Source of the DNA: Thiolinea disciformis DSM 14473
GTDB taxonomy: Bacteria; Pseudomonadota; Gammaproteobacteria; Thiotrichales; Thiotrichaceae
Length of the DNA stretch: 64,000 nt
Assembly (NCBI RefSeq): GCF_000371925.1
Contig: NZ_AQVE01000003.1
Span: 124,001-188,000, forward strand
Direction of reading: 5' to 3'
Positions within the stretch are counted from its first letter, which is position 1; every line of letters starts with the position of its first letter. Below the pieces are notes generated by a model, which saw only the letters and a program-made list of their open reading frames with translations, was not told the origin of the DNA and ran no database searches. The translations under genes and the position numbers were made by a program. Below are positions 1 to 8,969 of this stretch, one piece after another.

Positions 1-603
1 CTTACTGAATATGGCGCGGATGTTATCGCTAGTGAAGACTCGCTTATCGACGCCACTGCCCCCGCTCAACTGATTGCGGGTGTGGGTAGAATCGATGTCT
101 TAGTCGCCAATCTTGCTTTAGCTGCCCCCAGCACGGTAGCTGAGCAAGTTAGCGATGAAGAATGGGACACCGTCTTTGCTAGCCTCGTAAATCCCCTCCC
201 TCGTTTATGTCGCGCTATCTTACCCGCGATGCAAGCGCGACGCTCAGGTAAGATTTTAGTGATGGGGAGTGCTTCCGCATTAAGGGGTATGAAACGAGCC
301 TCTACTTACAGCGCAGCACGCGGCGCGCAATTAGCTTATGTGCAAGCATTAGGCGTGGAAGTGGCGCCCTTCAATATTCAAGTCAATGCTATCGCGCAAA
401 ACTTTGTCGATAATCCCACTTATTTCCCAGCGGAAGTCCAAACTAACCCACGCTTTCAAGAACGCTTGCAACGCGAAGTTCCTCTAGGACGCTTAGTAGC
501 GGCACGTGAAGACACGACATTTGCTGCTTATCTATGTTCGGATGCGGCCAATTGTTTTGTCGGACAGGTATTTCCAGTGGCTGGCGGTTGGGCGATTAAA
601 TAA
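1..603 (+). CDS. Halohydrin-dehalogenase-type short-chain dehydrogenase (5' partial)
   Basis: The frame is open from base 1, so the N-terminus with the nucleotide-binding loop lies outside; 200 residues are visible. It is a short-chain dehydrogenase/reductase fold protein, but the catalytic lysine is replaced: Ser at 268-270, Tyr at 307-309 (13 residues later) and Arg at 319-321 (4 residues after Tyr). Ser-x12-Tyr-x3-Arg is the halohydrin dehalogenase signature, where Arg replaces the Lys of ordinary dehydrogenases. The following NFVDNPTYFP segment and the VPLGRL and GQVFPVAGGW blocks also fit that family. Known members cleave vicinal haloalcohols to epoxides without NAD(P). The family's N-terminal Thr-x4-Phe/Tyr-x-Gly motif cannot be checked here. 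Substrate unknown. Confidence 0.8.
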   Translation, partial: LTEYGADVIASEDSLIDATAPAQLIAGVGRIDVLVANLALAAPSTVAEQVSDEEWDTVFASLVNPLPRLCRAILPAMQARRSGKILVMGSASALRGMKRASTYSAARGAQLAYVQALGVEVAPFNIQVNAIAQNFVDNPTYFPAEVQTNPRFQERLQREVPLGRLVAAREDTTFAAYLCSDAANCFVGQVFPVAGGWAIK

Positions 604-660
604 AGACCAGTATTACGACCGTGAGTAGCGAACACACTACTCACGTGGCTTAAGATGGGA

Positions 661-1647
661 CTAGGCGCGCATATAATCACGTGGATCATCACGATACCCA
701 CCCTCAACGCCTTTTACTACTATCGCGACCGCGTCATGTGCATGTAAGCTTTCCATGTGATTGACGCGAATCCAGAAATCACGTACCGAAATATCTTCAC
801 TCATGGCCAGTTTCAAACGGCGTGCCGCATCTTCACAGAACATCAGATTAGCAGCATTCAAGCGCGCAAACTCTTGCTCATCCTCACGTTTAACGGCTGT
901 TTGCACCGGCGTTTGTAGTGCATTTTCAATCCGATCAATAATGCTCATGAGCGGTAATTGGCGAATCTTTTCCGATAACTTCACTTTCACCTGCGCCACA
1001 CTACGTTGGCTATGCGGTGTGGCACTAATACCTTGAGTGGTTCCCAGCCAATCCAATACACTGTCTGCACTCACCTGCCCTGCACTACCGAAGGCATCGC
1101 GGAAACCTTCTTGAATTAACTGGCGTGCTAAAGCAGCAGAACAAGGACACGTAGAAGAATAAGGCACTTCCACCTGTACTTCCGTTTCAAAATGCCCTTC
1201 GCGCAATTGCGCTATCACTCGAACCGGATAATTCTTCCAACCGGCGTTGTCGCTCAATAAAGCCTTACGTTTCTCAAAATAATTAAAACGGCATTCTAAA
1301 TACGCAGCATTGCTTAACCCCTCATGCGATTGCACAAATTGGTTAATCACTGTACGCAAGGTTTCCGGTGTCAATTCATGCATGCCCAACATATTTTCCA
1401 GCGCTAAATATAGGCGTGACATATGAATGCCCTTGCTGTTGGGGTCAATCAGATTCACATAAGCTTGCACACTGGCTAAGGTTTGAATGCTGCCACCGGT
1501 GGAGTTTGGAACCAGAATCGGCAATTCAATTTGACTCATTCCAACCCAATTCAAGCTGCCTTTCGGGCCTGCATGCGGTTGTTTGGCAATATCCGGCAGC
1601 GCAGTCGTGGCGCACGGCAATTGCTGGCAGGCTTGGCTTACACTCAT
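661..1647 (-). CDS. folE2: GTP cyclohydrolase IB (FolE2)
   Basis: 328 residues. FolE2 converts GTP to 7,8-dihydroneopterin triphosphate, the first step of folate and queuosine synthesis, as the metal-flexible alternative to FolE. Family marks are the DPNSKGIHMSRLYLAL block in the N-terminal third and the STCPCSAALARQ block holding the catalytic/metal-binding cysteine. The start at 1647 is preferred because AGGAG lies 7 nt upstream; the longer open frame to 1707 lacks this. It is encoded divergently from hemC. FolE2 is often zinc-regulated in other bacteria, but I found no convincing Zur box upstream. Confidence 0.95.
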   Translation of the reverse strand: MSVSQACQQLPCATTALPDIAKQPHAGPKGSLNWVGMSQIELPILVPNSTGGSIQTLASVQAYVNLIDPNSKGIHMSRLYLALENMLGMHELTPETLRTVINQFVQSHEGLSNAAYLECRFNYFEKRKALLSDNAGWKNYPVRVIAQLREGHFETEVQVEVPYSSTCPCSAALARQLIQEGFRDAFGSAGQVSADSVLDWLGTTQGISATPHSQRSVAQVKVKLSEKIRQLPLMSIIDRIENALQTPVQTAVKREDEQEFARLNAANLMFCEDAARRLKLAMSEDISVRDFWIRVNHMESLHAHDAVAIVVKGVEGGYRDDPRDYMRA

Positions 1648-1856
1648 GGGATTACTCCTGAAACAAAATTCTTTGGCTGTAAATGCGGATAAACTAACAA
1701 AAATCAATACTCGCCAGCAATTTACCCGTTAGACAGATGTAGTATAAGCCCGATAAATCGCCTGCTTATCTCCAAGTTCTGGCGTTAGTCTCTAGCACTT
1801 ACCGTCTATTTACCGTAAAGTGCCACACGTTCGTCGAAAACTCATAGATTTTACGC

Positions 1857-2786
1857 ATGACCAATACCCTGCGCATCGCCACTCGTACTAGCCCACTTGC
1901 CATGTGGCAGGCTGAATATGTTGCTCGCTCTTTACGTGCTTTTCACCCAAACCTATCTGTGGAATTGGTCGGCATGACCACACGTGGCGATAAAATTTTA
2001 GATAGTCCTCTTTCCAAAATTGGCGGCAAAGGTTTATTTGTTAAAGAATTAGAAGTGGGAATGCTCGAAGGGGCTGCGGATATTGCGGTGCATTCCATGA
2101 AAGATGTACCGATGGAGTTTCCAGAGGGCTTACATCTAGCGGTGATTATGGAACGTGAAGACCCGCGTGATGCTTTTGTCTCCAATACCTATCCATCACT
2201 GGATGCCCTACCACAAGGGGCTATTGTCGGAACGTGTAGCTTACGCCGCCAAACCCAATTATTAGCGCGCTATCCGCATCTTCAAACCAAAGACTTACGC
2301 GGCAATATTAATACCCGTCTCGCCAAACTATACCAAGGCGATTATGACGCGATTATTTTGGCTGCGGCTGGTTTATTACGCATGGATTTCGGGGCACGCA
2401 TCACGGCATTCTTAGCGCCAGAACAAAGCTTACCCGCTTGTGGCCAAGGGGCGATTGGCATTGAATGCCGTATCAATGATGAGCGCGTCAATGCATTACT
2501 GGCGCCGCTGAATCATCCAGAAACGGCATTACGTGTTCGCACCGAACGGGCAATGAATCAACGCTTAAATGGTGGTTGTCAGGTGCCAGTAGCAGGTTTT
2601 GCCGAATTACAAGGTGAGCAAATCCGTATGCGCGGCTTATTGGGTTTTCCTGATGGCTCGACGGTTTTTAGGAGTGAAAAACTCGGTTCAGTACAAGATC
2701 CCGAAGCCTTGGGTCAGGCGGTTGCCGAAGAGCTTTTAAAACAAGGTGGCGCTGACATTCTAAAAACTTTGGGCTTACATGCTTGA
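1857..2786 (+). CDS. hemC: Hydroxymethylbilane synthase (porphobilinogen deaminase)
   Basis: 309 residues, normal family length. It joins four porphobilinogen units into hydroxymethylbilane in the cytosol. The dipyrromethane cofactor cysteine is in the [13 protein letters not shown] motif (Cys241, equivalent to Cys242 in E. coli). The N-terminal [13 protein letters not shown] and [13 protein letters not shown] blocks are typical. It is the first gene of a hemCDXY operon and overlaps hemD by 8 nt, which suggests translational coupling. The roughly 200 bp shared with divergent folE2 must hold both promoters; it contains an imperfect inverted repeat around 1794-1824 of unknown role. Confidence 0.97.
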   Translation: MTNTLRIATRTSPLAMWQAEYVARSLRAFHPNLSVELVGMTTRGDKILDSPLSKIGGKGLFVKELEVGMLEGAADIAVHSMKDVPMEFPEGLHLAVIMEREDPRDAFVSNTYPSLDALPQGAIVGTCSLRRQTQLLARYPHLQTKDLRGNINTRLAKLYQGDYDAIILAAAGLLRMDFGARITAFLAPEQSLPACGQGAIGIECRINDERVNALLAPLNHPETALRVRTERAMNQRLNGGCQVPVAGFAELQGEQIRMRGLLGFPDGSTVFRSEKLGSVQDPEALGQAVAEELLKQGGADILKTLGLHA

Positions 2787-3546
2787 AGCAAAACCCCTAC
2801 AAGGCTTACACATTCTGGTTACGCGCCCTGCCCATCAAGCGGGTGCATTTCAGAAGCTAATTGAACAAGCTGGCGCACAAGCACATCTCATTCCTCTTAT
2901 CGCCATCGAAGCGCTTGCACTCAACGCGGATTTAGTACGAAAACTCCAAGCCCCCAAAGCGTATCAGCTTATTATTTTCATTAGCGCCAATGCGGTTGAA
3001 CAAGGCTTAACAGTTTTGCCAAAAGCCTTATTAAATCAAGCTCAAATTGGCGCCATTGGCCAAGCGACCGCCATGGCGTTGCAACAGCATCAGATAAACG
3101 TGCAATTGGTAGCCGATAAAGGCTTTACCAGCGAAGATTTCCTAGCCTTACCTGCGGTACAAAACTTAAGTCATCAACAGATTTTAATTGTGCGTGGTTT
3201 AGGTGGGCGCGAATTATTAGCGGAACAATTAAAACAGCGTGGCGCACACGTCGCTTATGCAAATGTGTATAAGCGTTTTTGCCCCCCCGATGCGCTAGAA
3301 AGACTGAAACAACTCCACCAATCTTTAGCGCTTGATATAATTGCACTCACCAGTAGTGAGGGCTTACACACATTGCATCGCGCATTGAGCAGCACTACCA
3401 AAGCATGGCAGCACATTCCTCTACTCCTTGGCAGCCAGCGCACGGCCGTGGAGGCTCAGGCATTAGGTTTTAAGCATTGGATCATGGCGGAAAATCCCAG
3501 CGATGCGGCGATGGTGGCTGCTTTAATGCGCTGGCAAGGACTATAA
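2779..3546 (+). CDS. hemD: Uroporphyrinogen-III synthase
   Basis: 255 residues. HemD closes hydroxymethylbilane with inversion of ring D to give uroporphyrinogen III. Sequence conservation in this family is low, but the N-terminal [13 protein letters not shown] block, the [12 protein letters not shown] block and the C-terminal [11 protein letters not shown] block are characteristic. Its ATG lies inside the end of hemC (8 nt overlap), and hemX follows after 3 nt, so this is a tight operon. No key region is missing. Confidence 0.93.
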   Translation: MLEAKPLQGLHILVTRPAHQAGAFQKLIEQAGAQAHLIPLIAIEALALNADLVRKLQAPKAYQLIIFISANAVEQGLTVLPKALLNQAQIGAIGQATAMALQQHQINVQLVADKGFTSEDFLALPAVQNLSHQQILIVRGLGGRELLAEQLKQRGAHVAYANVYKRFCPPDALERLKQLHQSLALDIIALTSSEGLHTLHRALSSTTKAWQHIPLLLGSQRTAVEAQALGFKHWIMAENPSDAAMVAALMRWQGL

Positions 3547-3549
3547 CAA

Positions 3550-4656
3550 ATGATTGATAAATCAGAATCCATCACAACTTCTAAACACCTTGCAAGCACA
3601 GCACGCCCTAAATCGCGTGGTGCAGGTTTTGCGCTATTCATCGCCTTCTTAGCCTTATTTTTTACGGTAGCGGGGATTGCGACAGGTTATCGCCATTGGC
3701 AGCGGATGAATGATAAAGCCAAGGCGAATAGTGCGGCAATTGAGGAATTGGCGGCACAACTTACTACTAAAACCGACGCCGGTATTAATCGCTTACGTAC
3801 TGAATTGGATGCTGCGATTAATAATACCCAAGCCACGATTCAACAAGATCTAAAAACCATGACGCAGCTTAATCAAGAAACGCGTCAATTTGCCCAAACG
3901 GTCACGCAACAAGCCACCCAAATTAGCAATCTTCAAGAGCGCCTCCAAAATTATGCACCACCTTTGTCATCCGAAGAGTGGAAATTAGAAGAGGTTATCT
4001 ATTTGCTTAATATTGCGAATCGTGAACTGCATATTACCCGCCAACCTAGCTTAGCTATTCAGGTATTGCGCCAAGCCGATGAACGCTTAGAACAATTAGG
4101 TTCGGTGAGCTTATTACCCGTGCGTCAACAAATTCGCCGTGAAATAGGCGCCTTAGAACAACTTCAGCACGCTACTATTAGTGATATTTCCCAGCAAATT
4201 TCACAATTGGCTAAGGCATTCCAAACCGTCCCTATACCGCACATAGAAGTGGCGGCTACCACGACTCCTGCAACAACATCCTTTTGGCAAAGTATCAAAA
4301 ACAAGGCCTATGAGTTATGGACTGATACTGTCGTCGTCACCCGCTTAGATCAACCCATTAAACAGGTCTTGGATGAGCAAACGCAGACGCAAATCACCCA
4401 ACTCTTACAATTGCGCCTTGAAAATCTGCGTCTTTTGGCATTACAACAGCAAAATGAAGCTTATCATGCGCAAATTGCACTCATTCGTGACACCCTAAGC
4501 GCCTACTACCCCAGCGCCCTGACTCAACCCTGGCTACAAGCACTAGATAGCTTGGACGCCATTAATTTGACGCCTCAACTGCCAGACATATCTGGTAGCG
4601 CTAAGCAGCTCCAAAGTGCCCTCAGCCTACCACCCGTTCAAGGAGAGCAACCATGA
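3550..4656 (+). CDS. hemX: HemX-family membrane protein (uroporphyrinogen-III C-methyltransferase-like annotation)
   Basis: 368 residues: a short cytosolic N-terminus, one transmembrane segment at about residues 26-46, then a long Gln/Ala-rich helical region with coiled-coil character (about 50-135) and a globular helical C-terminal half. This is the gammaproteobacterial HemX architecture. Databases sometimes call it a uroporphyrinogen-III C-methyltransferase, but no SAM-binding methyltransferase motif is visible. Its role is thought to be scaffolding in the heme operon. It starts 3 nt after hemD and overlaps hemY by the ATGA tetranucleotide. Confidence 0.85.
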   Translation: MIDKSESITTSKHLASTARPKSRGAGFALFIAFLALFFTVAGIATGYRHWQRMNDKAKANSAAIEELAAQLTTKTDAGINRLRTELDAAINNTQATIQQDLKTMTQLNQETRQFAQTVTQQATQISNLQERLQNYAPPLSSEEWKLEEVIYLLNIANRELHITRQPSLAIQVLRQADERLEQLGSVSLLPVRQQIRREIGALEQLQHATISDISQQISQLAKAFQTVPIPHIEVAATTTPATTSFWQSIKNKAYELWTDTVVVTRLDQPIKQVLDEQTQTQITQLLQLRLENLRLLALQQQNEAYHAQIALIRDTLSAYYPSALTQPWLQALDSLDAINLTPQLPDISGSAKQLQSALSLPPVQGEQP

Positions 4657-5921
4657 GCCGCTTTGTGGTCGTGTTGGTCTTAGTGAGCCTAGGCTTTGTG
4701 TGGCTGATGAATCAAGTCATGCAACAACCGGGTATCACCTTGATTACTTGGGGATTAAGCAGCATACGCATGAAGACAGCTACACTGATTCTTTATGTAT
4801 TACTCGCTTGCGTGGTGTTTTATCTCGCCTTTACGCTGCTATTACAGCTCACCGGTATTGGCAAAAAGGTGCAACATTTTCGTTCGCGTCGTGCCTATAA
4901 CAAAGCTAAACGCAGCCTCAACCAAGGTTTAATTCAACTCACAGAAGGCCAATGGTTAGAAGCTGAAAAATCGCTCACTAGCCACGCTAACCAAAGTGAA
5001 GCACCACTATTAAATTACTTAGCCGCCGCACGTGCCGCACATATGCGCCAAGCGCCCGCACGCCGCGATGCCTTATTAAAGAAAGCCCTACAAACGGATC
5101 CCAAAGCACATAGTGCGGTAGCCGTGGCTCAAGCAGAAATGCAATTGGCCGCCAATCAATTAGAACAGGCCAATGCGACTTTGGTGAGTTTACGCAAAAC
5201 AGCACCTAAAAATAATTATGTATTAAAGCTACTCGCCAAAGTTTTATATAAGCAAGAAAACTGGGAAGCCTTACTTAATCTATTGCCTGACTTGCAAAAA
5301 GCAAACTTATTAAATACTGATACCATGGGCAAAGTAAAAACAGCTACGTTACAGGGTCTATTTAATAAATATACAGACCTGAAACAACCGGAAAAACTGC
5401 AAGCACTCTGGAAACAACTGCCGCAGTCTATTCGTGAACAACCAGAGGCTATCAGCCTATTTGCCAAAGCCTTATATCAAGCAGGCTCTCATGAGCAGGC
5501 GGCTCAATTTATCCAAACCACACAGCAAAAAACATGGCATCCTGAGTTGGCTGAGCTTTATGGGCGCTTAAATCATTCCAATTTGAATACGGCTATTCAA
5601 CAAGCCGAGAAATGGCTAACCCAACAACCCACTAATCCTAATAACTTACTATTATTAGCACGCCTACATAAGCAGCAAAAATTATGGGGCGTATCCAAAT
5701 CCTATTATGAAGCTAGCCTCAATCAAGAGCCAAATCGTGAAGGCTATTTGGAACTAGCCGAGCTATTGGAAACCATGGGTGAAAAAGAAAATGCGGAATA
5801 TTGTTATCGTTTAGGTTTGCGCTATTGTATTTTGGGCAAGGCCGAACGCTTAACATTATTAGCCTCACAGCGCCCAAAAAAGAAACAGGGACCGAATCCA
5901 GTCCCTGTTCCTTTATTCTAA
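4653..5921 (+). CDS. hemY: HemY-family TPR membrane protein
   Basis: 422 residues. Two N-terminal transmembrane segments (about 3-20 and 45-67) are followed by a tetratricopeptide-rich cytosolic region with repeated helix pairs such as LLNYLAAARAAHM and LAELYGRLNHSNL. This is the gammaproteobacterial HemY of hemCDXY operons, not the protoporphyrinogen oxidase also called HemY in Gram-positives. It overlaps hemX by 4 nt. The last codons encode a Pro/Val-rich tail whose DNA forms a transcription terminator hairpin (separate entry). Confidence 0.9.
   Translation: MSRFVVVLVLVSLGFVWLMNQVMQQPGITLITWGLSSIRMKTATLILYVLLACVVFYLAFTLLLQLTGIGKKVQHFRSRRAYNKAKRSLNQGLIQLTEGQWLEAEKSLTSHANQSEAPLLNYLAAARAAHMRQAPARRDALLKKALQTDPKAHSAVAVAQAEMQLAANQLEQANATLVSLRKTAPKNNYVLKLLAKVLYKQENWEALLNLLPDLQKANLLNTDTMGKVKTATLQGLFNKYTDLKQPEKLQALWKQLPQSIREQPEAISLFAKALYQAGSHEQAAQFIQTTQQKTWHPELAELYGRLNHSNLNTAIQQAEKWLTQQPTNPNNLLLLARLHKQQKLWGVSKSYYEASLNQEPNREGYLELAELLETMGEKENAEYCYRLGLRYCILGKAERLTLLASQRPKKKQGPNPVPVPLF
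5876..5908 (-). terminator. Terminator embedded in the 3' end of hemY
   Basis: An 8-bp perfect stem ACAGGGAC/GTCCCTGT (5885-5892 and 5901-5908) with an 8-nt loop. On the minus strand it is followed by TTTCTTTTTT, a good rho-independent terminator for the malic enzyme gene that stops at 5922. On the plus strand it is followed by a weaker TCCTTTATT, so it may also end hemCDXY. It lies inside the hemY coding sequence. Confidence 0.75.
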
Positions 5922-7175
5922 TTACGCAGGCATTGGTAAACGCGCAACACCGCTATCTAGTGCTGCTTGCGATACTGCAACCGGCACTAACTCACGCAAA
6001 CGTGGGTCGAGTGGTTTAGGGATGAAATAATCCTTACCAAATTCCAAATGCGATAACTTATAAGCATCTAATACCGCTTGTGGTACTGGCTCACGCGCCA
6101 AGGCCGCTAAAGTTTTGACTGCTGCCATCATCATTTCAGTATTAATGCGGGAAGCTCGCACATCTAATGCACCACGGAATAAATAGGGGAAACCGAGCAC
6201 ATTATTAATTTGATTGGGATAATCGCTACGGCCTGTTGCCATCACTAAATCAGAGCGCGTTTGAATAGCGACATCATGGGCAATTTCTGGATCAGGATTA
6301 GACAAGGCAAATACGATGGGATTTGTAGCCATGGTTTTGAGCATATCCGGCGTTAGCAGATTCGGGCCAGATAAACCAATAAACACATCAGCACCCTCAC
6401 AAGCGTCCGCTAAGGTGCGTTTATCAGTTTCAACGGCATAAGCCCGTTTAAAATCATTCAGATCATCGCGTTGGGTATGAATAATACCTTGGCGGTCGAT
6501 CATATACAGATTTTCTTTTTTAGCGCCCAAAGCGCCTAAGAGATTCATCGAGGCAATCGCCGCTGCACCAGCACCTAAACAAACAATCTTGGCAGTCTCT
6601 AAGGTTTTACCTTGTAATTCCAAAGCATTTAATAAGCCCGCTGCAATAATAACCGCTGTACCATGCTGGTCATCGTGGAATACCGGAATATCCAATAGTT
6701 CCTGCAAACGACGCTCAATTTCAAAACAACGTGGCGCAGCAATATCTTCAAGATTAATGCCACCAAAGGTTGCACCGATATTTTTAACGACTGTAATAAA
6801 CTCTTCCGTGTCTTGCGTGGCTATTTCAATATCAAATACATCAATATCCGCAAAGCGCTTGAATAAAACGCCCTTGCCTTCCATGACCGGCTTGCCTGCC
6901 AAGGCACCGACATTGCCTAAGCCTAATACCGCAGAGCCATCGGTAATGACCGCCACTAAATTACCTTTGCTGGTATATTTATAGGCATTATCTAAATCTT
7001 TATGGATTTCTAATACAGGGGCGGCCACACCAGGAGTATAAGCTAAGGATAGGTCAGCTTGCGTTTCAGTCGGCTTGGTAATTTGCATAGCGATCTTGCC
7101 GGGGGTAGGCTCAGCATGATAGCGCAAGGCATTCTCGCGTAATTTTTGGATGAATTCTTTAGTAATTTGGGTCAC
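5922..7175 (-). CDS. NAD(P)-dependent malic enzyme, short form
   Basis: 417 residues. Oxidatively decarboxylates malate to pyruvate. The N-terminal malic domain shows YTPGVAAPVLEI, GSAVLGLGNVGALAGKPVME and the metal site DIDVFDIE; HDDQHGTAV follows, then a Rossmann domain beginning VCLGAGAAAIA. It lacks the C-terminal phosphotransacetylase-like domain of MaeB-type enzymes (about 760 residues), so it is the short stand-alone form. The start codon is GTG at 7175, with AGGAG 8 nt upstream. Cofactor preference (NAD or NADP) cannot be read from the sequence. It is convergent with hemY. Confidence 0.93.
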   Translation of the reverse strand: MTQITKEFIQKLRENALRYHAEPTPGKIAMQITKPTETQADLSLAYTPGVAAPVLEIHKDLDNAYKYTSKGNLVAVITDGSAVLGLGNVGALAGKPVMEGKGVLFKRFADIDVFDIEIATQDTEEFITVVKNIGATFGGINLEDIAAPRCFEIERRLQELLDIPVFHDDQHGTAVIIAAGLLNALELQGKTLETAKIVCLGAGAAAIASMNLLGALGAKKENLYMIDRQGIIHTQRDDLNDFKRAYAVETDKRTLADACEGADVFIGLSGPNLLTPDMLKTMATNPIVFALSNPDPEIAHDVAIQTRSDLVMATGRSDYPNQINNVLGFPYLFRGALDVRASRINTEMMMAAVKTLAALAREPVPQAVLDAYKLSHLEFGKDYFIPKPLDPRLRELVPVAVSQAALDSGVARLPMPA

Positions 7176-7222
7176 GAACGTCGCTCCTCCCTGTAGATGA
7201 TCTTTGATAAATCATCATAAAC

Positions 7223-7251
7223 AAAAAAGCGCCACTTGTGGGCGCTTTTTC
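7223..7251 (-). terminator. Rho-independent terminator of rpmE2
   Basis: The minus strand reads GCGCC-7 nt-GGCGC with extended A/T pairing, ending in a run of six T. It lies about 60 nt past the rpmE2 stop. A second imperfect inverted repeat (AAACTAT..ATAGTTT, 7264-7291) lies between the two and may help termination or protect the 3' end. Confidence 0.8.
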
Positions 7252-7308
7252 TATGAAATTTGCAAACTATATCTCCAATCGGAGATAGTTTGTATTCCAT
7301 CAAACCAT

Positions 7309-7551
7309 TTAACCGCGTGCAAAACGACGCTTGAATTTGTCGATTTGGCCTGCTGTCGTATTGACTGATTGCTTACCGGTGTAAAAAGGGTGAGATTGGC
7401 TAGAAATCTCCACTTTCAATAAAGGATAAGTCTTGCCTTCAAACTCAGTCGTTTCACGAGTATCGACAGTAGAGCGGGTCAAGAAAGTGTAACCACTGGT
7501 CATGTCCTGAAACACAACTTCTCTATAATTTGGATGAATATCGGGCTTCAT
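7309..7551 (-). CDS. rpmE2: 50S ribosomal protein L31 type B
   Basis: 80 residues. It starts [20 protein letters not shown] and ends KFKRRFARG, as in type B L31. The zinc-binding cysteines of the standard L31 are absent (no Cys in the protein), which marks the zinc-free paralogue that replaces L31 under zinc limitation. In other bacteria it is usually Zur-repressed. I saw no clear Zur palindrome between 7552 and 7660, so it may be the only, constitutive L31 here. It is monocistronic with a strong terminator downstream. Confidence 0.95.
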   Translation of the reverse strand: MKPDIHPNYREVVFQDMTSGYTFLTRSTVDTRETTEFEGKTYPLLKVEISSQSHPFYTGKQSVNTTAGQIDKFKRRFARG

Positions 7552-7662
7552 GGCCGCACGTCCTCAAACTGTAATCGGATGGGTGTAAAAAAGGGCGCCA
7601 TCATAACAAAAGTCGCCGCCAAGTAGCAACGACTATTATTATTTGTCAAGCGACTTCGCGAT

Positions 7663-8388
7663 TTATTTCAAAGAAAGCTCAATTTCCGCCATGATCACGA
7701 CACGTACTTTCTGCTTGCCTGCTTCTAAACTAGGTGGCGCACTGCGAGCAGAATAAGAGCCGCCATCTGACGATACATTCGCTGCCATCATCATCGGTTG
7801 TGGCATTTCAGATCCTGTCTGAATATCCATCCGTACTACACGATATTCGGCACGCTGCATTGCCTGCTGCACTTGGGTAGCACGCGTTTTGAAATTGGCA
7901 ATCGCTTCAGTAATGAGCTGCTCTTCAGTTGATTTGCGCACTGCGGTCGAAATACTGTAGGAAATCGAGTCGACCTTTAAGCGCTCCTGTAACTGGCTTA
8001 ACAGTGTACTGAGCGCTTTACTGTCTTTACTTTTTAATTCAATACTTTGCGCAACCTGCCAACCATCTACTTTACCATCGCTATAAACAGGACTGGTAGT
8101 ATAAGCCAAGGTACGGCGCTCCACCGCTGTTTCTTTCTGCGCAATCTCCATAGCCCAAGTAATCGCCTTATTCACTTCATCGGCTAACTTGGCTGTATCT
8201 TGTCCCGTTTGTGTCGCAGTTAATACGGCACTTAACACGTCATTTTCCACATCTTTATCAGCGGCCACATTAAACGCAACACGGTCGTAGGACAACGTAT
8301 CACCTGCTAAGGCATAGGTGGATAAAAACAGAGTGCTCAGTGCCACAACACCCGCTAACAAACTGCGATTTAATAATTTTTTATTCAT
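7663..8388 (-). CDS. SIMPL domain (DUF541) periplasmic protein
   Basis: 241 residues. An N-terminal signal peptide (Lys-rich start, hydrophobic core, likely cut after STYALA) is followed by a SIMPL/DUF541 domain: LSYDRVAFNVAADKDVEN, then repeated helices and the YRVVRMDIQTG block. Family members (E. coli YggE-like) are periplasmic or outer membrane-associated oligomers of uncertain role. The start at 8388 (MNKKLL) is preferred over the 12-residue longer frame because the signal peptide begins there. The gene starts 4 nt after the fabA stop, so it is probably co-transcribed with and translationally coupled to fabA. Confidence 0.85.
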   Translation of the reverse strand: MNKKLLNRSLLAGVVALSTLFLSTYALAGDTLSYDRVAFNVAADKDVENDVLSAVLTATQTGQDTAKLADEVNKAITWAMEIAQKETAVERRTLAYTTSPVYSDGKVDGWQVAQSIELKSKDSKALSTLLSQLQERLKVDSISYSISTAVRKSTEEQLITEAIANFKTRATQVQQAMQRAEYRVVRMDIQTGSEMPQPMMMAANVSSDGGSYSARSAPPSLEAGKQKVRVVIMAEIELSLK

Positions 8389-8392
8389 ATAT

Positions 8393-8908
8393 TTAAAAAC
8401 TTGATGTATTGGTAAATAAACCAACCCTCAGATCTTTAGCAGTATAAATTTCACGGCCATCGACCTCAAGGTTACCGTCGGCTATGCCCATGACTAATCT
8501 ACGTGTAATCACACGTTTTAGTTGAATGTGATAAGTCACTTTTTTAGCAGTGGGCAATACCTGTCCGAAAAATTTTACTTCTCCTACGCCGAGTGCACGT
8601 CCATGCCCCGGATTACCTAACCAAGCCAGATAAAACCCCACCATCTGCCACATAGCATCCAAACCTAAACAGCCCGGCATGACCGGATCACCCGGAAAAT
8701 GGCAGTCAAAAAACCAAAGATCAGGTCTTATATCCAACTCAGCATGGATTTCACCTTTACCATGCTCACCACCAGTGTCATTGATTAATAGAATGCGATC
8801 CATCATCAACATATTAGGGGTTGGTAGTTGTGCATTGCCGGGGCCAAACATTTGGCCGTGGCCACATTGCAAAAGCTCATCGCGGTTAAAGCTGGATTGT
8901 CTGGACAT
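8393..8908 (-). CDS. fabA: 3-hydroxydecanoyl-ACP dehydratase/isomerase
   Basis: 171 residues, full length. FabA dehydrates 3-hydroxyacyl-ACP and isomerises trans-2- to cis-3-decenoyl-ACP, feeding unsaturated fatty acid synthesis. The active-site motif [20 protein letters not shown] gives His70 and Asp84, exactly the E. coli FabA numbering, so it is FabA rather than FabZ. The partner fabB is not in the window. The SIMPL gene follows after 4 nt. Confidence 0.96.
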   Translation of the reverse strand: MSRQSSFNRDELLQCGHGQMFGPGNAQLPTPNMLMMDRILLINDTGGEHGKGEIHAELDIRPDLWFFDCHFPGDPVMPGCLGLDAMWQMVGFYLAWLGNPGHGRALGVGEVKFFGQVLPTAKKVTYHIQLKRVITRRLVMGIADGNLEVDGREIYTAKDLRVGLFTNTSSF

Positions 8909-8969
8909 GTTAAAGCTCGGTTGTCTAAAAAATGAAAGCCGGATTGTAGCGGAAATTAATCCCTACACA

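Noticed and set aside
7552-7662. Zur box for rpmE2 or folE2
   Set aside because: Looked for GTTATAATATAAC-like palindromes in both upstream regions; nothing convincing.
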